Shown here in pieces: positions 1 to 5,534 of a stretch of DNA of 6,055 bases (its first letter is position 1; every line of letters begins with the position of its first letter). Both the position numbers and the translations under genes were made by a program. The DNA lies in contig JAAZUZ010000100.1 of the NCBI GenBank assembly GCA_018623875.1, positions 1-6,055 on the forward strand, written 5' to 3'. Below the pieces are notes generated by a model, which saw only the letters and a list, made by a program, of their open reading frames with translations, did no database searches and was not told where the DNA came from. Source of the DNA: Synechococcus sp. HW_metabat.21. GTDB lineage: Bacteria; Cyanobacteriota; Cyanobacteriia; PCC-6307; Cyanobiaceae.

Positions 1-521
1 CCACGCAGGTGGGGAATGATGCAGAACGCGCAGCGGTAATCGCAGCCCTCAGCGACCTTCAGGTAGGCGACGGCCTCGCTGGTGGTGCGGTAGCGGGGCA
101 GGTTCTCGTCGCCGACAAAGGTGGGATTGGCGCTGACTTGGTTGACCCGCTCGCCGGCTTCGACGCGCTCGAGGACGCTGACGATGTGTTGGTAATCCCC
201 CGTTCCAACAATCGCCTTGGCCTCCGGCAGGCTCTCCAGCAGTTCCTCTTGGAAGTGCTGGGCCAGGCAGCCGGCAATGATCAGCTCCTTGCCTTGCTCG
301 GCGAGCTCCACCAGGGTGCGCACGGACTCTTCTCGGGCGTCCTGGATGAAGCTGCAGGTGTTGACCACGACGACAGTCGCGTCGGTTTCATCGGCGCTGA
401 CCCCATAACCGGCTTCCGCGAGCAAACCGAGCATGTGTTCGGTGTCGACGCGGTTTTTTTCGCAGCCGAGATGCGCGAACGCCACGGTTTTGCCAGTGCT
501 CTTGCGGGCGCTATCGGTCAT
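1..521 (-). CDS. rimO: Ribosomal protein S12 methylthiotransferase RimO, N-terminal part (cut by window edge)
   Basis: This is a radical-SAM methylthiotransferase that in its family adds a methylthio group to a conserved aspartate of ribosomal protein S12, in the cytoplasm. Reading the minus strand from ATG at 521 gives 173 complete codons and then runs off the left edge; the family is usually about 440-470 residues, so roughly the first third is present. The N-terminal methylthiotransferase domain shows its three cluster cysteines in LGCEKN (C20), NTCSF (C56) and AGCLAQ (C85). The radical-SAM motif CDYRCAFC gives C160, C164 and C167, followed by IIPHLRG. The LGCEKNRVD start and the CAFCIIPHLRG context fit RimO better than the tRNA enzyme MiaB. 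The ribosome binding site is weak (TTGAG before the start). It is divergent from the VKOR gene, with 96 bp between the starts. The fold and family are clear; RimO versus a sister methylthiotransferase is very likely but judged by eye. Confidence 0.95.
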   Translation of the reverse strand, partial: MTDSARKSTGKTVAFAHLGCEKNRVDTEHMLGLLAEAGYGVSADETDATVVVVNTCSFIQDAREESVRTLVELAEQGKELIIAGCLAQHFQEELLESLPEAKAIVGTGDYQHIVSVLERVEAGERVNQVSANPTFVGDENLPRYRTTSEAVAYLKVAEGCDYRCAFCIIPHLR

Positions 522-617
522 GGATGAACTCAAGGGGTACGGCCGCGCGCTGGCCAATCCCTAACCCTACTAATCAGGATCCCTGCCACAATCCGGGGAG
601 ATTCAAGGACCTTTGCC
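522..617. other. Divergent intergenic region between rimO and the VKOR-thioredoxin gene
   Basis: These 96 bases must hold the promoters for rimO (minus strand) and for the VKOR fusion gene (plus strand). The AT-richest stretch is around 562-576 (CCCTACTAATCAGG) and is the most likely place for a -10 element, but I could not find a convincing -35/-10 pair on either strand. No small gene or strong hairpin is visible. Confidence 0.4.
605..609 (+). promoter_or_regulatory. Ribosome binding site for the VKOR-thioredoxin gene
   Basis: AAGGA lies 8 nt before the GTG codon at 618. This supports GTG as the true start, since no better ATG lies nearby in that frame. Confidence 0.6.
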
Positions 618-1559
618 GTGAGCTCATCACGCCTGAGTGAGCGTCTTGGAAGCCAGCGCCGAAGGGGTGATGGCGGTCGCCGCTGGGTGCGGGTGGTGAT
701 GGCCGTTCTGGCCACCATCGGCGTGATTGACACCGGCTCGATCACCCTGAGCAAGTGGGGCTGGATTGGGGACCTGAGCTGCAGCTCCAACGGTCTGTTC
801 GGCTGCAATGGCTGCGAAAAAGTCCTCTCCAGTGCCTGGGGATCGCTGCTGGGACAACCCCTGGCGCTGTTTGGCCTGTTGGGTTACGGCGCGGTGCTGT
901 TGATGGCCGTCGTTCCTCTGGTGCTTCAGGGAGACCTGCGGGTCAGCTTGGGCAAGAAGAGTTGGTGGGGGTTGTTTCTGCTCAGCACCGGCATGGCGAT
1001 CTTCAGCGGCGTGCTGCTGGGGGTGATGGCCTTTGGCATTCGCGATTGCTGCCCCTTTTGCATCCTCTCGGCAGGTTTGAGCACGGCCCTGTTTGTCCTG
1101 AGCTTGATCGGTGGGGAATGGGACGACCGCGGACAGCTCATCTTCAGCGGTGTGATTACGGCCCTGTTGGTGGGTGTGATCGGCTTGGGCTGGGCCGCGT
1201 CCGTGGGCCGTCCCGTGGTCGACAGCGCTCCGGGTGTTGCTCCGCCGGTCCGCAGTGAGAGCAATGCTGGCCAGATCGCCCTGGCGGAGCACCTGACGGC
1301 CTCCGGGGCCAAGCTCTACACGGCCTACTGGTGCCCCCACTGCCACGACCAGAAAGAGCTGTTTGGTCGTCAGGCCTCAGAGAAGTTGACGGTGATTGAG
1401 TGCGCGCCCGATGGCCGCAACAGCCAGCGGGAGCTCTGTGAGGCCAAAAAGATCGAGGGCTATCCCACTTGGGAGATCCAAGGTCAGCTCGATTCCGGCG
1501 TGAAACCCTTGGCCAAGTTGGCCGAGGCCAGCGGCTTCCAGGGCCCGGCCCTGAAGTAG
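618..1559 (+). CDS. Vitamin K epoxide reductase (VKOR)-thioredoxin fusion, disulfide-forming membrane protein
   Basis: This membrane enzyme makes disulfide bonds in exported or lumenal proteins and passes the electrons to a membrane quinone; it is the cyanobacterial counterpart of DsbB fused to a DsbA-like partner. The 313-residue length fits the family. A basic N-terminus (RRRGDGGRR) is followed by membrane segments near 24-46, 80-103, 116-140, 143-164 and 174-195. The loop after the first segment carries C55, C63 and C66 (CNGCEKVLSS). The quinone-side active site is CPFC at C145-C148. A linker of about 30 residues leads to a thioredoxin-like domain with the active site WCPHC (C239, C242), a second cysteine pair C262/C274, and a cis-proline motif GYPT (P283). 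The start is GTG at 618 with AAGGA in front. The gene is divergent from rimO and convergent with nadB, 3 bp away. C144, directly before CPFC, and the third loop cysteine are extra relative to the minimal VKOR set. Function is inferred from family knowledge and is secure; the physiological substrates are not shown here. Confidence 0.95.
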   Translation: MSSSRLSERLGSQRRRGDGGRRWVRVVMAVLATIGVIDTGSITLSKWGWIGDLSCSSNGLFGCNGCEKVLSSAWGSLLGQPLALFGLLGYGAVLLMAVVPLVLQGDLRVSLGKKSWWGLFLLSTGMAIFSGVLLGVMAFGIRDCCPFCILSAGLSTALFVLSLIGGEWDDRGQLIFSGVITALLVGVIGLGWAASVGRPVVDSAPGVAPPVRSESNAGQIALAEHLTASGAKLYTAYWCPHCHDQKELFGRQASEKLTVIECAPDGRNSQRELCEAKKIEGYPTWEIQGQLDSGVKPLAKLAEASGFQGPALK

Positions 1560-1562
1560 CCG

Positions 1563-3200
1563 CTAGTCCGCGAGGGCCTCGGTGCTGATGCTGAGGCCTT
1601 TGCGCTGGAGGCTGTGGCGTCTCCAGAAGGGTTGGCGCGCGGGGATGTCGACGCGGAAGTGACCGCCGCGGCTCTCGGCTCGGAACAGCGCTGACTCCAT
1701 CAACAGGGCGGCCACCGTCGCCCGCTGTTGCAGGTCGTGGGCTTTGCCCAGCCACTGGGCCTGATTCTCGGTTAGCGCGATTGCCGTGCCTGTGTCCAGC
1801 GACTGCAGCGCCTGGAGCAGGGGCTCCTCGCTGAGTTCCCCCTCCAACTGACGGGAGGTGCGGGATCCGGCTAATAGGGCATGACCATCTCGCTCGACGC
1901 CGGCGACCTGCCAGCAGAGCTGGCGCAGGTGCTCGGTGTGCCGCTCGATTGTCTCCAGGCTGCTGCTCGGCTCGCTGCTGCTCAACGCAGTGACCGTTGG
2001 TTCACCCCTGGTGGTGCCGGCGGGGCCAAGCTCGATCTCCCGCAGTTGCCGCGCATAGACAAGGCACTCCATCAGGGAATTGCTGGCCAGGCGGTTGGCT
2101 CCATGGACGCCGCTGCTGGCGACCTCCCCGACGGCATAGAGACCAGGGATGGTGGTGGCTGAATGCCCATCGGTGCGGACGCCGCCCATGCAGTAGTGGG
2201 CGGCGGGTGCCACCGGGATGGGGGCCTGGGTGGGCTCGAGTCCCAGTTCGCGGCAGCGCCCCAGGATCGTGGGGAATTGGCGCTCGAGCTTGCTGCTGCC
2301 CACGGGCCTGAGGTCGAGCCAGAGATGGGGAGTTTGGTGCTCCCGCATCCGCTGGACGAGGGCCCGGCTGACGGCGTCACGGGGTGCCAGGTCAGCGCCG
2401 CTGAGCTGGCTGACGGGGCTCTCCCCTTTCTCATCGATCAGGCGGGCCCCTTCTCCGCGCACCGCTTCGGAGATCAGGAAGTGGGGGGCCCCTGGCAGCA
2501 TCAAGGCTGTGGGGTGGAACTGGATGAACTCCAGGTCCCGCACCGCAGCACCGGCGCGATAGGCCATGGCGATGCCATCCCCGCTGGCCTGCTTCGGGTT
2601 GGTTGTGTTGGCAAAGAGGTGCCCGGCGCCGCCGGTTGCCAGGACGACCGCGCGGGACTGGAGCCAATGCACCGTCCCGTCCAAGAGAACCTGGAGGCCG
2701 CGGCACTGGCCGTTCTGCATCCAAAGCTGAAGGGCCAGACCCCCTTGGATGCGCTGTAGGCCGGGACGCTGCAGCACCTTGCGCTCTAGGGCGTCGACCA
2801 GGGCCCCACCGGTGCGGTCCTGGGCATGAAGAACGCGGCGATGGCTGTGGGCGGCCTCCAGGGTTGTGCTGAGGCCGCCGTCGTGGCGGTCAAAGTCCAT
2901 CCCCAGCTCCAGCAGCCGTTCAACGCAGGCCGGGGCCTCACGCACGAGCAACTCCACCGCGGGGCGATCGCAGAGATCGGCGCCAGCCTTGAGGGTGTCC
3001 TCCAGATGGCTCTCGAAACTGTCTTCTGGCCGGGTCACCGCCGCGATGCCGCCTTGGGCCCAGCGACTGGCCGAGCGGGGCGCGCGGTCTTTGCTCAGCA
3101 AGAGGACGCTGAGGCCCGCGGGCAGTTCGAGGGCGGCCATCAAGCCTGCGGCACCCCCGCCCACCACGATGACGTCCCAATTGGAGGGAATGGAGGGCAT
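1563..3200 (-). CDS. nadB: L-aspartate oxidase NadB
   Basis: NadB is a cytoplasmic flavoenzyme that oxidises L-aspartate to iminoaspartate, using oxygen or fumarate as acceptor; NadA then makes quinolinate, the first committed intermediate of de novo NAD synthesis. The 545-residue product matches the usual family length of about 530-550. Visible motifs in order are the FAD dinucleotide site VVGGGAAGL (G14, G16, G19), SRWAQGGIAA (45-54), HAQDRTGG (125-132), ATGGAGHLF (188-196), the substrate-site FHPTAL (H229), RGEGARLID (248-256), the catalytic-region RDAVSR (R274), HYCMGGV (335-341), and the flavin/substrate segment AVGEVASSGVHGANRLASNS (356-375). These separate it from succinate dehydrogenase or fumarate reductase flavoproteins, helped by the absence of sdh neighbours. 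The start is ATG at 3200, placing the FAD motif at residue 14 as expected; the ribosome binding site is weak (AGG close to the ATG). It lies just downstream of psbU on the same strand but behind a terminator. nadA is not in the window. Confidence 0.97.
   Translation of the reverse strand: MPSIPSNWDVIVVGGGAAGLMAALELPAGLSVLLLSKDRAPRSASRWAQGGIAAVTRPEDSFESHLEDTLKAGADLCDRPAVELLVREAPACVERLLELGMDFDRHDGGLSTTLEAAHSHRRVLHAQDRTGGALVDALERKVLQRPGLQRIQGGLALQLWMQNGQCRGLQVLLDGTVHWLQSRAVVLATGGAGHLFANTTNPKQASGDGIAMAYRAGAAVRDLEFIQFHPTALMLPGAPHFLISEAVRGEGARLIDEKGESPVSQLSGADLAPRDAVSRALVQRMREHQTPHLWLDLRPVGSSKLERQFPTILGRCRELGLEPTQAPIPVAPAAHYCMGGVRTDGHSATTIPGLYAVGEVASSGVHGANRLASNSLMECLVYARQLREIELGPAGTTRGEPTVTALSSSEPSSSLETIERHTEHLRQLCWQVAGVERDGHALLAGSRTSRQLEGELSEEPLLQALQSLDTGTAIALTENQAQWLGKAHDLQQRATVAALLMESALFRAESRGGHFRVDIPARQPFWRRHSLQRKGLSISTEALAD
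2964..2971. repeat. Single HIP1 palindrome (GCGATCGC)
   Basis: The octamer GCGATCGC, the highly iterated palindrome HIP1 of many cyanobacterial genomes, occurs inside nadB. Only one copy was found in the window by eye, so enrichment cannot be claimed; in GC-rich DNA a single copy could be chance. Confidence 0.5.
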
Positions 3201-3224
3201 CAGGCCTGGGCTGACTGAGGCAAC

Positions 3225-3252
3225 AAAAAAGCCGTCGGGATGGCCCGACGGC
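3225..3252 (-). terminator. Intrinsic terminator of psbU
   Basis: Read on the minus strand this is a perfect 9-bp stem, GCCGTCGGG and CCCGACGGC (3252-3244 and 3239-3231), with a 4-nt loop, followed directly by six T (3230-3225). It starts 54 nt after the psbU stop codon and ends 24 nt before the nadB start codon. This is a textbook rho-independent terminator, separating the likely abundant psbU message from nadB, although it is also positioned so that it could act in the nadB leader. Confidence 0.92.
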
Positions 3253-3306
3253 GGTCACCGGCTGCGGAATCTAGACCTCAGCTGCGCGCTTGAAGCGCTC
3301 GAGCAA

Positions 3307-3684
3307 TCAACGGTATTGGCCGTCGTTGATGCGATCAAAGCCTTCGTTGAGGGCGATGGACGCGGGAGTCACGGTGAAGTTGCCCTTGAACTTCTCAACG
3401 AGCTCTTTCTGACGATCGGTCAGATCGAGGTCGAAGAGGTCGTCAACACTGTTGTAAGGGCCACCCAGCACGATCTTGCCGGCCAGGGTCGGGTACATCC
3501 CAGGGAAGGCCTGGAAGCGACGCACAGAACAGTTGTTGAGGTCGATCTTGTCGCCACGCTCGCTGATCTTGTCGTCAGCGATGTTGCGCAGGGAATCGGC
3601 CTGAGCTGCGGGCGCGATGATCAGGCTGAGGAGCAGGCCGGCCATCAGCACTCCACTCATGAGCCACGAAACCAGCCGTTTCAT
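3307..3684 (-). CDS. psbU: Photosystem II 12 kDa extrinsic protein PsbU
   Basis: PsbU is one of the extrinsic lumenal proteins of the cyanobacterial oxygen-evolving complex, binding with PsbV and PsbO on the lumenal face of photosystem II to stabilise the manganese cluster. The product is 125 residues. Residues 1-29 form a Sec-type signal peptide: MKR, a hydrophobic stretch, then APAAQA before the likely cleavage at A29/D30, leaving a mature protein of about 96 residues, the normal size. The mature part has the family signature DKIDLNN (45-51), the helix-hairpin-helix core FPGMYPTLAGKI (60-71) with PYNSVDDLF (76-84), and the C-terminal NEGFDRINDGQYR. The open frame extends upstream to a TTG at 3744, but ATG at 3684 is preferred because it directly precedes the signal peptide and has GGAG 6 nt before it. 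A single cysteine (C52) sits where many PsbU proteins have another small residue. The gene ends in a strong terminator and appears monocistronic. Confidence 0.96.
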   Translation of the reverse strand: MKRLVSWLMSGVLMAGLLLSLIIAPAAQADSLRNIADDKISERGDKIDLNNCSVRRFQAFPGMYPTLAGKIVLGGPYNSVDDLFDLDLTDRQKELVEKFKGNFTVTPASIALNEGFDRINDGQYR

Positions 3685-3690
3685 TGATAA

Positions 3691-3694
3691 CTCC
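3691..3694 (-). promoter_or_regulatory. Ribosome binding site deciding the psbU start
   Basis: GGAG on the minus strand lies 6 nt before ATG at 3684. It supports that ATG over the upstream TTG at 3744, which would add 20 residues ahead of the signal peptide. Confidence 0.7.
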
Positions 3695-3717
3695 GTCTGA
3701 ACGGGAACCACAGGGAG

Positions 3718-3740
3718 AGGGCTGCCTTGCAGCCAGCCCT
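3718..3740 (-). promoter_or_regulatory. Possible alternative hairpins upstream of psbU
   Basis: Two inverted repeats overlap here. One pairs 3718-3724 with 3734-3740 (AGGGCTG/CAGCCCT, 7 bp, 9-nt loop). The other pairs 3720-3725 with 3729-3734 (GGCTGC/GCAGCC, 6 bp, 3-nt loop). They cannot form together. They lie 34-56 nt upstream of the psbU ATG, where the untranslated leader would be. Whether they are transcribed is unknown because no promoter was identified with confidence. Confidence 0.3.
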
Positions 3741-3800
3741 GCAAACCTACAGGGCGCAGTCCTTGTGACTCTTGGCTTTTGAAGAGGCTTTTGCAGTTCT

Positions 3801-4529
3801 TCAGATGAGGCCACTCCAGTGGGGTGACCAGAGGGACGCGGCGAGGAAAAGTCCATCCACAGCCAGGGTCGTGGCCATGGCGGCTGCCGCGACTCTCCAG
3901 GCCCCATCGGGATGGTGCCAGTAGCGCCGGCAGAGGTTCACGAGGACGGCGCCCGCCAGCAGGGTGACGCCGAGGGGAATGGGCTCCAGGACCCCGAGGG
4001 CGGCTTGCTGCAGCAGGAGCGTGGCTTGATCAATCGGTGCGTTGAGCACCTCGGTCCAGTGGCGCATGACGCCTGTGACGGCCATCACCCCATCGGTGGC
4101 CGCGGTGCCAACAAGGGACGCCAGATAAAAACTGGCCGCCAGGCGCCAGCGGGTGCGTAGACCACCGATCGCCAATGGGAGCGCAAAGGCTTCAATCGGC
4201 AAGTGCCAGAGGGGGTGCAGGCGGCACCAACCCCAGAAGAGACAGCCACCCAGCCAGCTCCCGCTGAAGCCGACCAGCAAGGTGCCGGTGGTGCTCCAGC
4301 GCTGTTGGGGGTGCTGGGAGAGGGCGATGCCCAGGAACAGCAGGGGGGCGGTGAAGAGGGCTGCGCTGAAGGGTGCAAGACGCACCCAGGGAGCCTGCAG
4401 AAAGACCGGCAGGGCGACCAACAGGCAGCCCGAGAGCCAGAGCCCCCACCCCTTGGACTCGGAGGCGCGGCTCTGCGGTGCTGCTGGGGTCAGCGTCTGG
4501 GTGGTGAGGCTGGGCTGCACCCCGAGCAC
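3801..4529 (-). CDS. DUF3120-like multi-pass membrane protein of unknown function
   Basis: This is a 242-residue membrane protein that I recognise as resembling the cyanobacterial DUF3120 family, whose function is unknown. After a polar Ser/Thr/Gln-rich N-terminus of about 27 residues there are six or seven hydrophobic segments, near 29-47, 53-71, 81-101, 108-123, 129-153, 175-199 and 213-234. Segments that look conserved are FLQAPWVRLAPF (43-54), SWLGGCLFWGW (91-101), PLWHLPIEAFALP (106-118) and the FYLASLVGTAATD stretch (134-146). The polar residues within membrane segments (H109, E113, D146) could be functional. The start is GTG at 4529 with only a weak ribosome binding site; a GTG three codons further in is possible. 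It lies on the psbU strand, with 116 bp before the psbU start and no evident terminator between them, so read-through into psbU is possible. It is divergent from uppP. Family assignment rests on memory of conserved segments, not a search. Confidence 0.82.
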   Translation of the reverse strand: MLGVQPSLTTQTLTPAAPQSRASESKGWGLWLSGCLLVALPVFLQAPWVRLAPFSAALFTAPLLFLGIALSQHPQQRWSTTGTLLVGFSGSWLGGCLFWGWCRLHPLWHLPIEAFALPLAIGGLRTRWRLAASFYLASLVGTAATDGVMAVTGVMRHWTEVLNAPIDQATLLLQQAALGVLEPIPLGVTLLAGAVLVNLCRRYWHHPDGAWRVAAAAMATTLAVDGLFLAASLWSPHWSGLI

Positions 4530-4626
4530 AACGCCTGTAACGAAAGGTATCCAACCTTAAAGGGTGTGCGGCTTCTCAATCCCCGCACCAGCGCATAAGG
4601 TCTGGCCTGACCTTTGTTGCCCTGCT
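4530..4626. other. Divergent intergenic region between the DUF3120-like gene and uppP
   Basis: These 97 bases hold the control signals for two divergent membrane-protein genes. They contain a small inverted repeat, AAGGT-5 nt-ACCTT, at 4544-4558, which overlaps CCTT-A-AAGG at 4555-4563. On the minus strand TTGAGA (4578-4573) resembles a -35 element, but no well-spaced -10 follows, so no promoter is called. Confidence 0.35.
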
Positions 4627-5490
4627 GTGACCGCCCTTCCCCCTCCTGACTCGCTGGGGGTCTTGGAGGCTTGCTGGCGCTTCTGCGTGTTGGGTGTGGT
4701 TCAGGGGCTCACGGAGTTCCTGCCCATCAGCAGTACGGCGCACCTCAAGGTGGTTCCAGTTCTGTTGGGCTGGGGCGATCCCGGCGTGGCGGTCACGGCG
4801 GTGATCCAGCTGGGCAGCATTGCCGCAGTCATTGGGTTTTTCCGCGAAGACCTCAAGCAGGTCGTGGGTGCCTCTTGGCAGGCCTTGCGTAGTGGCCAGT
4901 GGACAACCCCTGAAGCGCGTCTGGGTCAGGCGATCCTCTGGGGCACCCTGCCGATCCTTGTGGCGGGCTTGGGCATCAAGTTGTTTGTGCCCAATTTCGA
5001 TGAGTCACCCCTGCGCAGCCTGACGTCGATCGGGGTGGTCTCCATCGTGATGGGCCTCCTGCTCGGGCTGACCGAGCGCGGGGGCCGCCGCCGCCGGGTG
5101 CTCTCAGATGTAGTGGTGCGGGACGGCTGGCTCGTGGGTGTGGCTCAAACCCTGGCCTTGATTCCTGGCGTCTCCCGATCAGGCAGCACATTGACGGCCG
5201 CCCTGTTCGATGGCTGGAAACGCTCGGAGGCGGCCCGCTTTTCGTTTCTCTTGGGGATCCCTGCCATCAGCCTGGCTGGATTGGTGGAGCTGAAGGACGC
5301 GTTTTCAGCCCCAGCCGCCGGTGGCGCGTTGCCGTTGCTGGTTGGGATTGTCTCGTCGGCCGTGGTCTCCTGGTTGGCGATTGCCTGGCTGCTGCGCTTT
5401 TTGCAGACCCACAGCACCTGGTGGTTTGTGGGGTACCGGGTCTTTTTTGGCTTGGGCGTGATTTTGTGGGCGGCCCGCAGCGTCGCCTGA
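4627..5490 (+). CDS. uppP: Undecaprenyl-diphosphate phosphatase UppP (BacA)
   Basis: UppP is an inner-membrane enzyme that removes one phosphate from undecaprenyl diphosphate, regenerating the lipid carrier used for peptidoglycan and other surface polymers; in other bacteria its excess gives bacitracin resistance. From GTG at 4627 the product has 287 residues, within the family range of about 265-290. The two signature motifs are present: QGLTEFLPISSTAHL (Q26, E30, S35, S36, H39) and PGVSRSGSTLT (P180-T190, with R184 the conserved arginine). About eight hydrophobic segments are spread through the protein. The frame is open further up to a GTG at 4564, but that would add a non-family, cysteine- and proline-rich stretch of 21 residues with no good ribosome binding site. 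GTG at 4627 is preferred although its own ribosome binding site is also weak. The gene is followed after 44 bp by the radical-SAM gene on the same strand and may be cotranscribed with it. Confidence 0.94.
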   Translation: MTALPPPDSLGVLEACWRFCVLGVVQGLTEFLPISSTAHLKVVPVLLGWGDPGVAVTAVIQLGSIAAVIGFFREDLKQVVGASWQALRSGQWTTPEARLGQAILWGTLPILVAGLGIKLFVPNFDESPLRSLTSIGVVSIVMGLLLGLTERGGRRRRVLSDVVVRDGWLVGVAQTLALIPGVSRSGSTLTAALFDGWKRSEAARFSFLLGIPAISLAGLVELKDAFSAPAAGGALPLLVGIVSSAVVSWLAIAWLLRFLQTHSTWWFVGYRVFFGLGVILWAARSVA

Positions 5491-5504
5491 TCCGTCTGCG
5501 ACGC
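5480..5504 (+). repeat. Inverted repeat across the uppP stop codon
   Basis: GCGTCGC (5480-5486) and GCGACGC (5498-5504) form a perfect 7-bp stem with an 11-nt loop that contains the uppP stop codon. No T-run follows, so it is not a standard intrinsic terminator. It may be an mRNA structure between uppP and the next gene, or chance in GC-rich DNA. Confidence 0.4.
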
Positions 5505-5534
5505 AAACTGAAGGCAGTGAAGCCGTAGCGGTCG

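Noticed and set aside
9..527. A 172-residue plus-strand open frame opposite rimO
   Set aside because: The minus strand encodes RimO with all six cluster cysteines; the plus-strand frame is its shadow.
560..571. Telomere-like CCCTAACCCTA in the rimO/VKOR gap
   Set aside because: Only one and a half units are present; this is chance in a bacterial intergenic region.
2163..2759. Long plus-strand open frames opposite nadB, including one of 198 residues
   Set aside because: nadB is intact with the full set of L-aspartate oxidase motifs on the minus strand; the opposite frames look like composition artefacts.
3286..3304. Small palindromes GCGCTTGAAGCGC and GCTCGAGC after the psbU stop
   Set aside because: They are short, have no T-run, and precede a much better terminator at 3225-3252; probably minor secondary structure.
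3685..3744. An N-terminal extension of PsbU from an upstream TTG
   Set aside because: It would place 20 residues before a normal signal peptide, lacks a good ribosome binding site, and ATG at 3684 has GGAG at 6 nt.
4564..4626. A 21-residue N-terminal extension of UppP from a GTG at 4564
   Set aside because: The added residues do not resemble the family and AAAGGG almost touches the codon, too close to act as a ribosome binding site.
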